From CAVDRM01 sp963611355 (lineage in GTDB: Bacteria; Bacillota; Clostridia; Christensenellales; Aristaeellaceae), in NCBI GenBank assembly GCA_963611355.1, contig CAVDRM010000033.1, positions 1-26,550 on the forward strand: a stretch of DNA of 26,550 nucleotides, read 5' to 3'. The notes beneath the pieces were generated by a model. It saw nothing but the letters and a program-made list of their open reading frames with translations, did no database searches and was not told the DNA's origin. Positions 7,197 through 15,723 of this stretch are shown here, piece after piece (the first letter of the stretch is position 1; the number at the start of each line of letters is the position of its first letter). Position numbers and translations under genes: made by a program.

Positions 7197-8363
7197 ATGC
7201 AAAAGAAGCAGGGCAGCGCGTTCGGCCTGTTTTCCGTCTCCTTCCTGTTTTGGTTTTCGCTGTACGCCTTCTCGTCCTATCTGAATCCGGAAATGGAGCG
7301 GATGGGCGCCTCCGCCACGCTGATGGGGCTGGCCGGCTCGGCCTACGGACTTGCGCAGATGCTGTCCCGCCTGCCCTTTGGCCTGATTTCGGCCTCCAGC
7401 GGCAAACAGAAGATTTTTGTCTGCATCGGCTGCGCGATGGCGCTGCTGGCGCTTATCGGCATGGAAATTTTCTATACGCCGCTTGGTCTTCTTATCTTCC
7501 GCGCCATGCAGGGCGCGGCGGCGGGAACGTGGGTCTGCTTTACCGTCCTGTACGGCAGCTATTTTGCGAAGGAGGAAGCACCTGCGCGGATTACGACCAT
7601 GGACATGGACGGGCATTTGGGAAAGCTGGTCTGTTTTGTCCTGCTTCTGTTCGTGACTACGCGGTGGGGCTGCCGTTCCTCGCTGCTGCTGGGCATCGGC
7701 GCGATGAGCATCGGCTTTTTGGTGAGCTTCACCATCAGGGATACCAATGTGCCGGGACAGAAGGTCACATGGGACAGTCTCAAAGCCGTCGCCGGAAACA
7801 AAAATCTGTTTATCTGCACGGTGCTGGGCGCGGTTTCGCAGTTCGTGCAGTGCGGCACATACCTCTCTTTTTCGCAAAACCTTGCGGCGCGTTTAAGCGC
7901 GACCGATGCGCAGCTTACATGGATGAGCATCATCCTGCTCGTGCCGACGGTTCTGTTTAACCTTTTGGGCAACCATGTGCTGATGCCGCGCATCGGCGCA
8001 AAGCGCACGGTAATCATCGGCTTCCTCATGGGGCAGCTCTACTGCGTGTCTGCACCGATGTGCAGGACCATGCCGCTGCTTTATCTGTGCCAGATTTTGG
8101 CGGCGGGCAATACGGGGCTGGTCATGTCGCAGCTCATGGGGCTGTGCGTGCGCGACCTTGAGCCGGAGCAGCGCACCGCCGGCATGACGCTGTTTCAGAC
8201 TTTGTTCAGCGTGGGGACGACGCTCGGCCCGGTCTGCATCGGCGCGATTGCCGATTTGTCGAGCCTGAAAACAGCGTACCTTTTTGCCGGCCTCGTCTGC
8301 ATTTTAGGCATGGCGCTGACGCTCTTTTTCCTGAAGGACGGCATGGAAAGGAGGAGGGCATGA
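7197..8363 (+). CDS. Major facilitator superfamily transporter
   Basis: A 388-residue protein with twelve predicted membrane segments. A loop between helices 2 and 3 (RLPFGLISASSGKQKI) resembles MFS motif A. The two halves are joined by a cytoplasmic linker around TIRDTNVPGQKVTW. It is probably a proton-coupled exporter or a sugar/drug transporter; the substrate cannot be predicted. ATG at 7197 is used because AAGGAG ends 8 bases before it; GTG at 7194 is directly adjacent and equally in frame. The stop overlaps the next start by four bases (ATGA), so translation is coupled to the ttcA-like gene. Confidence 0.85.
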   Translation: MQKKQGSAFGLFSVSFLFWFSLYAFSSYLNPEMERMGASATLMGLAGSAYGLAQMLSRLPFGLISASSGKQKIFVCIGCAMALLALIGMEIFYTPLGLLIFRAMQGAAAGTWVCFTVLYGSYFAKEEAPARITTMDMDGHLGKLVCFVLLLFVTTRWGCRSSLLLGIGAMSIGFLVSFTIRDTNVPGQKVTWDSLKAVAGNKNLFICTVLGAVSQFVQCGTYLSFSQNLAARLSATDAQLTWMSIILLVPTVLFNLLGNHVLMPRIGAKRTVIIGFLMGQLYCVSAPMCRTMPLLYLCQILAAGNTGLVMSQLMGLCVRDLEPEQRTAGMTLFQTLFSVGTTLGPVCIGAIADLSSLKTAYLFAGLVCILGMALTLFFLKDGMERRRA

Positions 8364-9085
8364 CGCAGCGGCTGCTGGGTGACATCCGCCGAACGGACGA
8401 GCGTTTTTCACTGATTCCGCAAAACGGGCGCGTGGCGGTCGGGCTGTCCGGCGGAAAGGACAGTCTGGCGCTGCTCACGCTTTTGAACGTGTATCGGCAA
8501 ATCAAGCCGTTCTCCTTATGCGCTCTGACGCTCGTCCCAAAGGGACGCATGGATATTTCGTCCTTACAGGCGCTCTGCGGGACGCTTCATGTGCCGCTTC
8601 AAACGCGGGAGAGCGATTTGTTTGACAGTATTTTTGAGCGGAAAAATCCCTGCGCCTTGTGTGCGCGGGTGCGGCGCGGGACGCTGGTCTGCATGGCGGC
8701 GGAAAACGGCTGCACCCATCTGGCGCTGGGGCATCATTTGGACGATGCGCTGGAAACGCTGGTCCTGTCCGTGACGCGGGAGGGGCGTTTTCATACGATG
8801 ACGCCGAAGGCAAGGATGGAGCGCGGCAACATCACGGTCATTCGCCCGTTGATTTTGACGAGGGAAAGCGCTTTGAGTGCCTTTTGCGGGAACACGGGGC
8901 TGACGCCCGTCCAAAATCCCTGCCCCGTTGACGGGCAGACTGCCCGCAGAGAAGCGCGTGTTCTTTTGGAGAAAATGCGGGGCGGCTGTCCGGACCTTAT
9001 CGAAAAGCTGACGAGCGCCCTGCTCAAGGCCGATTTTTTTATGCCGGAGGACATTCATGGCGGAAGCATTGCAGGCGATTATTGA
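8360..9085 (+). CDS. TtcA-like tRNA 2-thiocytidine synthetase (PP-loop ATPase)
   Basis: A 241-residue PP-loop enzyme of the TtcA/TtuA superfamily. SGGKDS at 30-35 is the ATP pyrophosphatase loop. CALCARVRRG (Cys98, Cys101) and a later Cys188 in NPCPVDGQ match the three cysteines that hold the 4Fe-4S cluster in TtcA. GHHLDDALET is the second PP-loop family motif. TtcA thiolates cytidine 32 in the tRNA anticodon loop. The C-terminus is shorter than in E. coli TtcA, which is common in Firmicutes. The last 29 bases overlap recD2. A related thiolase acting on another tRNA position remains possible, so no symbol is given. Confidence 0.85.
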   Translation: MTQRLLGDIRRTDERFSLIPQNGRVAVGLSGGKDSLALLTLLNVYRQIKPFSLCALTLVPKGRMDISSLQALCGTLHVPLQTRESDLFDSIFERKNPCALCARVRRGTLVCMAAENGCTHLALGHHLDDALETLVLSVTREGRFHTMTPKARMERGNITVIRPLILTRESALSAFCGNTGLTPVQNPCPVDGQTARREARVLLEKMRGGCPDLIEKLTSALLKADFFMPEDIHGGSIAGDY

Positions 9086-11246
9086 GGAGACCGTCTATCG
9101 CAATGAGGAAAACGGGTATTCCGTGGTCGTCACCCATGTGGGGCGGGAGGAGGTCACGGTGGTCGGCACATTGCCGCCGCTGGCCGCCGGCGAACAGGCG
9201 GTGTTTGAAGGCGGCTGGGCGGAGCATCCGCAGTACGGGCGGCAGTGGAAGGCGACCGCCTGCGAAATCAAAAAGCCCACGACCCTGCTCGGCATCGAGC
9301 GCTTTTTAGGCTCCGGCCTCATCAAGGGCGTCGGGCCTGCGACGGCCAAGCTCATCATCGGTGAATTCGGCCTGAAGACGCTGGACATCATGTCGGAAAA
9401 CCCGAATCGTCTGCGCGAGGTGCCGGGCATCGGCAAAAAGCGGGCGCTGCAAATCGCCGCCTCCTTCAACGAGCAGTACGCGGCACGGCAGACGATGGTC
9501 TTTCTGCAGTCCTACGGCGTTCCGCCCGCACTGGCCATGAAAATCAGCCGCGTCTACGGCGAACGGGCGCAGGAGGTTCTGCGGCAAAATCCGTACCGCC
9601 TGATTGACGATGTGGACGGCGTGGGCTTTCAGACCGCTGACCGCATCGCCATCACGATGGGCATTGCGCAGGACAGCGAGTTCCGCCTTCGCTACGGGCT
9701 GAAGTATGTTTTGCAGGATGCCGCCATGAGCGCGGGGCATACCTACCTGCCGCGTGAAATGCTGCTGAAGAGCGCCGCCGAGATGCTGAAAAGCCGCATG
9801 GAAACGCTGGACGCGCACCTGAACGCATTGCTGCTTTTGCGGGAGCTTGTGTCCTCTCAGGTGAACGGGCAGGAGGGCATTTTCTTAAAGAATGTCTATT
9901 ACGCCGAGGCGGAGACGGCCGTCCGGCTGATGGCGCTGCAAAACACCGCGCCTGCGGACGAGGACAACGCGGTGCAGGCGCGCATCCGCAAATTTGAAGA
10001 AAAAAACGGCATCCGCTTCAGCCCTCTTCAGCGAAAGGCCGTGTCAATGGCCGTGCAGAGCGGCACGCTGGTCATCACCGGCGGACCCGGCACGGGCAAA
10101 ACCACCATCATCAACTGCATTCTATCCCTTCTGAACGGCAAAACGCTGCTGGCCGCGCCCACGGGCCGCGCCGCCAAGCGCATGAGTGAGGCCACGGGGC
10201 AGGAGGCCAAGACCCTGCATCGGCTTTTGGAATTTTCCGGAGATGAGGAACGCTTTGAGCGCAATCAGGATAACCCCTTGGACTGCGAATGCGTCATCGT
10301 GGACGAGATGTCGATGGTGGATGTTTTTTTGATGCGCAGCCTGCTCCGCGCTTTAAAGGACGGCACACGGCTGATTCTGGTGGGCGATGCCGACCAGCTC
10401 CCCTCGGTGGGCGCAGGCAATGTGCTGCGCGATATTTTGAGCAGCGGGGCGCTTCCCTCCGCCCGGCTGACGGACATTTTCCGCCAGAGCGAAGAAAGCC
10501 TGATTGTCCTGAACGCGCACAGAATCAACCGTGGCGAAGCGCCCATCCTGAACAGGCGGGATTCGGACTTCTTTTTTGACAGAAGATGGGACGCTGAGGA
10601 GGCGGCGCAGGCCGTTGTCGCCCTCTGCCGAACCCGTCTGCCCAAGTTTCTCAAGACGGAGGACGGGCGGCAGATTCAGGTTTTGGCGCCGGCGAAAAAA
10701 GGACCGTGCGGGGTCATCCGCTTAAATCAGCTTTTGCAGAACGCGCTGAATCCGCCTTCTTTGCGCAAAAAAGAAATCATCTACGGCGGGAACACCTTTC
10801 GGGAGGGCGACAAGGTGATGCACGTCAAAAACAATTACAAGCTCACCTGGCAGACCGATGACGGCGGCGAGGGCAAGGGCGTTTTCAACGGCGATATGGG
10901 CGTGATTGCGGCCATTGACCGGGAAGACCAAACCGTCACGGTGCGCTATGACGATGAGCGTACGGTGGAATATGAATACGCGCAGCTGGAGGAGCTGGAG
11001 CTTGCATACTGCCTCTCCGTTCACAAGAGCCAGGGGAGCGAATTCCCCGCCGTGGTGCTGCCCGTGGTGGGCGGCCCTAAAATGCTGCTGACGCGCAACC
11101 TGTTTTATACCGCGCTGACCCGCGCCCGCAGGCTGGTCGTTTTGGTCGGGCGTGAGGATGTCATCGGGCAGATGGTGGAAAATGACCACATCGCCACACG
11201 ATACACCGCGCTGGAAACGAGGATTCAAGAAATCATGAGGCTGTGA
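9057..11246 (+). CDS. recD2: ATP-dependent RecD2-type DNA helicase
   Basis: A 729-residue SF1B 5'-3' helicase. The N-terminal region has an OB-like domain followed by tandem helix-hairpin-helix motifs (LIKGVGPATAKLI, LREVPGIGKKRALQI). Motor motifs: Walker A GGPGTGKTT near 341-349, Walker B CVIVDEMSMVD, motif III LVGDADQLPSVGAG, motif V VHKSQGSEFPAV and motif VI FYTALTRARRLVVL. RecD2 acts outside RecBCD in replication-fork repair and mismatch-related processes. The length matches the family. The start at 9057 has GGAGG upstream and overlaps the preceding gene by 29 bases. tcdA follows 27 bases later. Confidence 0.95.
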   Translation: MAEALQAIIEETVYRNEENGYSVVVTHVGREEVTVVGTLPPLAAGEQAVFEGGWAEHPQYGRQWKATACEIKKPTTLLGIERFLGSGLIKGVGPATAKLIIGEFGLKTLDIMSENPNRLREVPGIGKKRALQIAASFNEQYAARQTMVFLQSYGVPPALAMKISRVYGERAQEVLRQNPYRLIDDVDGVGFQTADRIAITMGIAQDSEFRLRYGLKYVLQDAAMSAGHTYLPREMLLKSAAEMLKSRMETLDAHLNALLLLRELVSSQVNGQEGIFLKNVYYAEAETAVRLMALQNTAPADEDNAVQARIRKFEEKNGIRFSPLQRKAVSMAVQSGTLVITGGPGTGKTTIINCILSLLNGKTLLAAPTGRAAKRMSEATGQEAKTLHRLLEFSGDEERFERNQDNPLDCECVIVDEMSMVDVFLMRSLLRALKDGTRLILVGDADQLPSVGAGNVLRDILSSGALPSARLTDIFRQSEESLIVLNAHRINRGEAPILNRRDSDFFFDRRWDAEEAAQAVVALCRTRLPKFLKTEDGRQIQVLAPAKKGPCGVIRLNQLLQNALNPPSLRKKEIIYGGNTFREGDKVMHVKNNYKLTWQTDDGGEGKGVFNGDMGVIAAIDREDQTVTVRYDDERTVEYEYAQLEELELAYCLSVHKSQGSEFPAVVLPVVGGPKMLLTRNLFYTALTRARRLVVLVGREDVIGQMVENDHIATRYTALETRIQEIMRL

Positions 11247-11273
11247 CCCCTTCACGGCAAAAGGAGCAAGGAA

Positions 11274-11978
11274 ATGAGTGAATTTTCGCGCATGGAGCTG
11301 ATGCTGGGCCAGGAAGCCGTGGACAAAATGGCGCGTGCGCATGTGGCCGTGTTCGGGGCCGGCGGGGTCGGCGGCGCGTGCGCGGAGGCGCTGGTGCGCG
11401 CAGGACTGGGCGAATTGAGCATCTTTGATGCGGACGAGGTCTCTTTGAGCAACATCAACCGCCAGATTATCGCCCTGCATTCCACGGTCGGGCGAAAAAA
11501 GACGGAGGTTGTTCGCGAGCGGGCGCTGGACATCAACCCGAACATTATCGTTCATGCGCACGATGTTTTTTATGACGCGGATACGGCGGGCAGTTATCCA
11601 TTAAATATTTATGATTATGTGGTGGATGCCATCGACACCGTGTCGTCCAAGCTGCTGCTGGCGGAGAACGCGGGGCATACGCCCCTTATCTGCTGCCTCG
11701 GCACGGGCAACCGAATAGATCCCTCCCGCTTCCGTATTTCACCCATTGAAAAGACCTCCGTCTGCCCCTTGGCGCGGGTGATGCGCAGGGAGTGCAGGAC
11801 GCGGGACATCAAGGGGCTTCGCGTCCTTTGGTCGGATGAGCCGCCTCTCGTCCCGAACAATACGCCGGAGGAAAAAGGACGCCACCTGCCCGGCAGCGTC
11901 TCCTTTACGCCCCCCGTTGCGGGCTGTCTTCTCGCCGCTGAGGTCGTGCGCGGGCTGTGCGGAATTTACATTTCATAA
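11274..11978 (+). CDS. tcdA: tRNA threonylcarbamoyladenosine dehydratase TcdA (E1-like)
   Basis: A 234-residue E1/ThiF-fold protein with the nucleotide-binding GAGGVGG at 28-34, the FDADEVSLSNINRQ strand-loop and the DAIDTVSSK segment. The region ECRTRDIKGLRVLWSDEPP is typical of the TcdA (CsdL/YgdL) branch, which cyclises t6A at tRNA position 37 using ATP. It is slightly shorter than E. coli TcdA. A clear AAAAGGAG precedes the ATG. It is the last gene of the 6564-11978 unit and the second tRNA anticodon-loop modifier in it. Other E1-like activases are less likely given the C-terminal signature. Confidence 0.9.
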   Translation: MSEFSRMELMLGQEAVDKMARAHVAVFGAGGVGGACAEALVRAGLGELSIFDADEVSLSNINRQIIALHSTVGRKKTEVVRERALDINPNIIVHAHDVFYDADTAGSYPLNIYDYVVDAIDTVSSKLLLAENAGHTPLICCLGTGNRIDPSRFRISPIEKTSVCPLARVMRRECRTRDIKGLRVLWSDEPPLVPNNTPEEKGRHLPGSVSFTPPVAGCLLAAEVVRGLCGIYIS

Positions 11979-11993
11979 GCAGGGAATTAAAAT
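11965..11993 (+). promoter_or_regulatory. Candidate promoter of the L,D-transpeptidase gene
   Basis: TTTACA (11965-11970), 17-bp spacer, TAAAAT (11988-11993); each box matches five of six consensus bases. It overlaps the end of tcdA and predicts a start near 12000, about 38 bases before the ATG at 12038. Confidence 0.55.
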
Positions 11994-12037
11994 CCGCCAT
12001 TGAATAATATAGATGATTATGTTTTTAGGAGGGTGCC

Positions 12038-13600
12038 ATGCGCCGGACGAGGTTTTTTGTGATTTTGATGTTGCTTTCGGCGCTTTCGGCGCTGAGCTTT
12101 GCTTTTCCCGCATTGGCGGACGGTTCGCTGGCGGTTTCCGTCAGCCCCTCCTCTTTTTCGGCGGGGCAAAAAGTGTATATCTATGTAGACGCGCCCAAAA
12201 GCGGGAAAATCAGCCTGACGGCGCTCGATGCGGACGGCAGGGAATGCGCCGTGATCTTTCAAAACAAGTCCATTGACGTCGGCTTTAACGAGCTGTCATG
12301 GGACGGTACGGCGGGCGGAAAGGCGCTGGCAGGCGGCAGCTACACCCTGCGCTTCACGATGGGCAGCCTGTTTATCGATATGCCCGTCACACTCATTTCG
12401 GATGCCGATGAAGAAACAGAGACCATCGAGCCGACGGCAGCGCCGCAGACAGAAGCGGCCGAGCAGCCGAAAGAAGCCGCGCAAACAGAAGCGATTGAGA
12501 CAAGCTCGGCGGCCAGCACCCCGTATCCCGCGCCTAATGCGCGCTCGTCCGTCACTCCTGACCACGACGCGGCGGGCTGCTATTTCTGCACACCGATGGA
12601 CATCACGGACGAAGCCGCCGTGTGGCAAATGCTGACCTCGCCCATCACCGTCGTCAGCGGCGGGCAGAAGGAGCAGGTGATCATCCGCGCCGAGCCGGAT
12701 GACAGCTCCGAGGGCATCGGCGTTGTGACCTGCGTGTCGCAGGGACTTCATGTTCTGGAAAACAGGGATGACGGCTGGTCGCTGGTGGAATGCTATTCCA
12801 GCTCCTTCCATGACTCCAAGGTCAAGGCGTGGAACGCCTACATCACCGGCTATATCCGTACCAGCAAGCTGAAAAAGGTCAAGGTGTCGCAGGAATACGG
12901 CATTGTCATCGACAAGCTGACCCAGACGCTGTACCTGTTCAAGGACGGGCACCTTTATACCACCCTGGCGGTCTCGACGGGTCTGTATAATACCAGGCAG
13001 CCCTATAACGAAACGCGCTCCGGCGAATTTATGCTGGTCTCCAAGGTGGGCGATTTCCGCTCGGACGCGATGATTTGCGGCATGGCCATCCGCTTTAACA
13101 GCGGCGATTTGCTGCATGAGGTGCCGCACGTCAAGAACGCGGACGGCACTAAGAATTATAAGAGCACCGAATATAAGCTGGCCACCCGCGCCAGCCACGG
13201 CTGCATCCGCGTCCAGCGCCTCAAGAACGCGGACGGCATCAACATGACGTGGCTGTGGAAAAATCTGCCTGTCGGCGAATCGGGCGGGGCAAAGCTGGTC
13301 ATCTGGGAGGACTATCAGGGACGGCAAATCGAGATACCCGACGCCTCGACCAAGCTTTACTATAACCCAAACGGCGGCACTTCCTACCATTCCGTGGCGA
13401 ACTGCAACGGCGTGCGCGATAAGTATCTTCCCTTGACGGAATTCACCTACGGCGAATTGGAGGACAGCACCTTCAAAAATCTGACCGTCTGCGTCTACTG
13501 CCAGCCGCCTAAGCGAGCGGCGGAGCTTGAGGAAATCAACCAAACGCACCAGACCTCTTCGCCGGGCATGGTGAACGAGTATCATAACGTATCGAAGTAA
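12038..13600 (+). CDS. Secreted L,D-transpeptidase (YkuD) with FlgD-like N-terminal domain and Cys-rich tail
   Basis: A 520-residue exported protein. Signal peptide about 1-27; a FlgD/Ig-like beta domain about 30-115 (NELSWDGTAGGKALAGGSYTLRF); an Ala/Glu/Thr linker about 118-170; an SH3-like region about 200-280; a YkuD catalytic domain about 285-430 with SHGCIRV, giving catalytic Cys389 with His387 and Arg391. The C-terminal 70 residues contain His451, Cys456, Cys485 and Cys488 in a pattern resembling a small zinc ribbon. A further CYFC pair occurs at 181-184. YkuD enzymes make 3-3 crosslinks or attach proteins to peptidoglycan. It lies directly before the FHA-SEDS-PBP genes. A strong AGGAGG precedes the start. 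The catalytic call is firm; the tail's metal binding is inference. Confidence 0.9.
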   Translation: MRRTRFFVILMLLSALSALSFAFPALADGSLAVSVSPSSFSAGQKVYIYVDAPKSGKISLTALDADGRECAVIFQNKSIDVGFNELSWDGTAGGKALAGGSYTLRFTMGSLFIDMPVTLISDADEETETIEPTAAPQTEAAEQPKEAAQTEAIETSSAASTPYPAPNARSSVTPDHDAAGCYFCTPMDITDEAAVWQMLTSPITVVSGGQKEQVIIRAEPDDSSEGIGVVTCVSQGLHVLENRDDGWSLVECYSSSFHDSKVKAWNAYITGYIRTSKLKKVKVSQEYGIVIDKLTQTLYLFKDGHLYTTLAVSTGLYNTRQPYNETRSGEFMLVSKVGDFRSDAMICGMAIRFNSGDLLHEVPHVKNADGTKNYKSTEYKLATRASHGCIRVQRLKNADGINMTWLWKNLPVGESGGAKLVIWEDYQGRQIEIPDASTKLYYNPNGGTSYHSVANCNGVRDKYLPLTEFTYGELEDSTFKNLTVCVYCQPPKRAAELEEINQTHQTSSPGMVNEYHNVSK

Positions 13601-13615
13601 CGGGATCTTTCCAAT

Positions 13616-13633
13616 AACGGTTATCACCGTTTT
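13616..13633 (+). terminator. Weak intrinsic terminator after the L,D-transpeptidase gene
   Basis: AACGGT-TATC-ACCGTT (13616-13631) followed by a short T-run (13630-13633, then CC). It lies inside a larger imperfect stem, CGGGATC (13601-13607) with GATCCCG (13661-13667), extended by TTTCC/GGGAA. The short stem makes full termination uncertain; some read-through into the FHA gene is likely. Confidence 0.5.
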
Positions 13634-13762
13634 CCTTACGGGGCGGCAGGCATAGGGAACGATCCCGTTTACGGCAATTCCGCACTGCCGACCTGCGCGG
13701 CAAATGTCGGTCAAACGAAGCTGCTTTTCATTTAAGTCAAAGCGGCTGAAAGGAGCGTCGGC

Positions 13763-14473
13763 ATGGCGACCGAGGCCTATGAAATTCTGTCTCTGGCAAT
13801 GCGGTATGTGTTCGCCGCATTGGGCGCACTGATTGTGCTGCGCGCCTATCGCTGGCTGCTCAAGGATCACAGGGCGCATAAAAAGGAAATGAAAAATCTG
13901 CCGGACGCGGGGCTGGTCGGGGAAATTGTCCTGCTGGATACGGGCAAGGCGTTCCCCCTGCCGCGGGAGGGCACGCTCGGATCGGCGCGGTCGTGCGATA
14001 TCTGCATTCGCAGGCAGGGCGTTCGGCGGCTGCATCTGACCCTTCATTTTGCGGACGGCAAGGGCGTCCGCCTTACCCCGCACAGGGGGGCGGCAGCGCT
14101 TTTGGACGGCGAACCGGCGGCGGGCGGCTATGCGCTGCACGGCTCGGTCATTGACCTTGGCAGCGCGCAGCTTCGGGTGCGCCTGTTTGCGGGGCTGAAT
14201 GTCCCGCGTCTTGCCCCGTTTAAGCAGGAAACGTTTGATTCGGATGATGAATTTGTGCCGGATGATGCCTTGATTTCGGATGAGCTTGTGCCGAATGACG
14301 GCTTCCCCGACGACCGCTTTGCAACATGGCAGTACGCGCCCGTGCCGCCGGAAATGCTGGAACAGTACGAAAGCGCGCAGGAAACGGATGAAGCTGATTT
14401 TGATGCCTTTTCCGATCCGCGCTATGATAATGCGGATGCCTGGGCGGACGATGAGGGGAGGCGCGGCGAATGA
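13763..14473 (+). CDS. Membrane-anchored FHA-domain protein
   Basis: A 236-residue protein with one N-terminal transmembrane helix at about 8-30, a basic juxtamembrane stretch, an FHA-like domain about 52-145 and a strongly acidic, disordered C-terminal tail of about 80 residues. FHA landmarks: GTLGSARSCDICI, RRLHLTLHF, then LDGEPA and HGSVIDLGS. The usual first GR is replaced by GS, so phosphothreonine binding may be altered; the later Arg and Ser are present. FHA domains read phosphothreonine marks from Ser/Thr kinases. The stop overlaps the ftsW-type start (ATGA). By position it resembles actinobacterial FhaB, which lies just ahead of rodA-pbpA. The start follows GAAAGGAG. Confidence 0.8.
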   Translation: MATEAYEILSLAMRYVFAALGALIVLRAYRWLLKDHRAHKKEMKNLPDAGLVGEIVLLDTGKAFPLPREGTLGSARSCDICIRRQGVRRLHLTLHFADGKGVRLTPHRGAAALLDGEPAAGGYALHGSVIDLGSAQLRVRLFAGLNVPRLAPFKQETFDSDDEFVPDDALISDELVPNDGFPDDRFATWQYAPVPPEMLEQYESAQETDEADFDAFSDPRYDNADAWADDEGRRGE

Positions 14474-15723
14474 GCGGGGAAAAGCACGGCAAACGCCGCA
14501 CGCCGGCAAAAAAGCTGCTGAGTGCGGTCATGCTGTTTTATTTCCTGGCCTTCTTTCTGCTGGGGCTGAAGGACTGGTCGTGGCAGGCGTTCGCCCTGTC
14601 CGTGCTGGTTCCGGCCATCATCTTTGTGGGCGTTTTGGGTCTGCCGAAGCTGTTTCCGGCAGACAGGCTGCTTTTGTCGCTGACGAACTTTCTCTGCGCC
14701 TTGGGCGTATTGGTGCTGTATCGGCTTTCGCCGGACAGAGGGCTGACGCAGGCGGTCAATTTCGGGGTCGGCATTGCCGCCATGATGGTCTGTACGCTGG
14801 CCGTCCGCTACATTAAAAACTGGAACGTGCTTGCCGTTCTGCTGGCGCTTGGCTCGCTGGCGCTGCTGATGCTGCCCGTCCTGTTCGGCACGGAGAAAAA
14901 CGGCGCGAAGAACTGGATATCCATCGGCAGCTTCGGCTTTCAGCCCAGCGAAATCGTGAAGCTGTCGCTGATGATTGTCATTTCCTGCTGGCTTGCGCAT
15001 CGGCACGTGTTTTTCACCGCCGCTTTTGCAGGCGCGGCACTGCTCATTCTGATGCTGCAAAAGGACTTGGGCACGGCGCTTTTATATTACGGGGTCACGA
15101 TGCTCACCCTGTACGCCGCCACAGGCAGCACGCTGCTGGTCGGCTTGGGCGGCCTGGGCGGGGCGGGCGCGGCCGTGGTCGGGTATCAGATGTTTGCGCA
15201 TGTCAGGCGGCGCGTATCCGTCTGGCTGAATCCGTGGGCGGATTATCAGAACAGCGGCTACCAGATCGTGCAGGGACTGATTGCCATTGCCAACGGCGGG
15301 CTGTTCGGGGTCGGGCTGGGGCTCGGCAACGCCTCGGTCATTCCGGAATCCTACAACGACTATATTTTTTCCGTCATCGCGCATGAATTCGGCGTGGTGT
15401 TCAGCGTGTTCGTGCTGCTCATCTATCTTGCCATTATCCTGCGCGGCGTGTCCATTGCGCGGCAGTCGGACAGCGCTTTCCATGCGCTGCTGGCGCTCTC
15501 CTGCACGGTGCTTATCGGCCTTCAGACCTTCGTGATTGTGGGCGGCAACATCAAGCTCATTCCCTTAACGGGCGTGACGCTGCCCTTCATCAGCTACGGC
15601 GGCACGTCGATGGTCTCCTCCCTGTGCGTCATCGGGCTTTTGCAGGGCGTTGCGGCGCGAAATCGGGCGCAGATGAAGGAGGACAAGCGGCTGACCATGT
15701 ACGGAGAGGAGGACGCGCTGTGA
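14470..15723 (+). CDS. SEDS peptidoglycan polymerase (FtsW/RodA/SpoVE family)
   Basis: A 417-residue polytopic membrane protein with about ten helices. SEDS signatures: SFGFQPSEIVKLSL, QKDLGTALL (Asp199), LNPWADYQNSGYQIVQGLIAIANGGLFGVGLG, the catalytic-loop Asp in ESYNDYIFSVIAHEFG, and TLPFISYGGTS. SEDS proteins polymerise lipid II into glycan strands and work with a partner class B PBP, here encoded immediately downstream with a 4-base overlap. Whether it serves division, elongation or sporulation cannot be decided from sequence; gene order favours a RodA-PbpA-like pair. Confidence 0.93.
   Translation: MSGEKHGKRRTPAKKLLSAVMLFYFLAFFLLGLKDWSWQAFALSVLVPAIIFVGVLGLPKLFPADRLLLSLTNFLCALGVLVLYRLSPDRGLTQAVNFGVGIAAMMVCTLAVRYIKNWNVLAVLLALGSLALLMLPVLFGTEKNGAKNWISIGSFGFQPSEIVKLSLMIVISCWLAHRHVFFTAAFAGAALLILMLQKDLGTALLYYGVTMLTLYAATGSTLLVGLGGLGGAGAAVVGYQMFAHVRRRVSVWLNPWADYQNSGYQIVQGLIAIANGGLFGVGLGLGNASVIPESYNDYIFSVIAHEFGVVFSVFVLLIYLAIILRGVSIARQSDSAFHALLALSCTVLIGLQTFVIVGGNIKLIPLTGVTLPFISYGGTSMVSSLCVIGLLQGVAARNRAQMKEDKRLTMYGEEDAL

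Noticed and set aside
12296..14509. 737-codon minus-strand open frame
   Set aside because: It runs antisense across two clear genes (L,D-transpeptidase and FHA protein) and gives an Arg/His/Gln-rich translation without domains; a GC-rich frame artefact.
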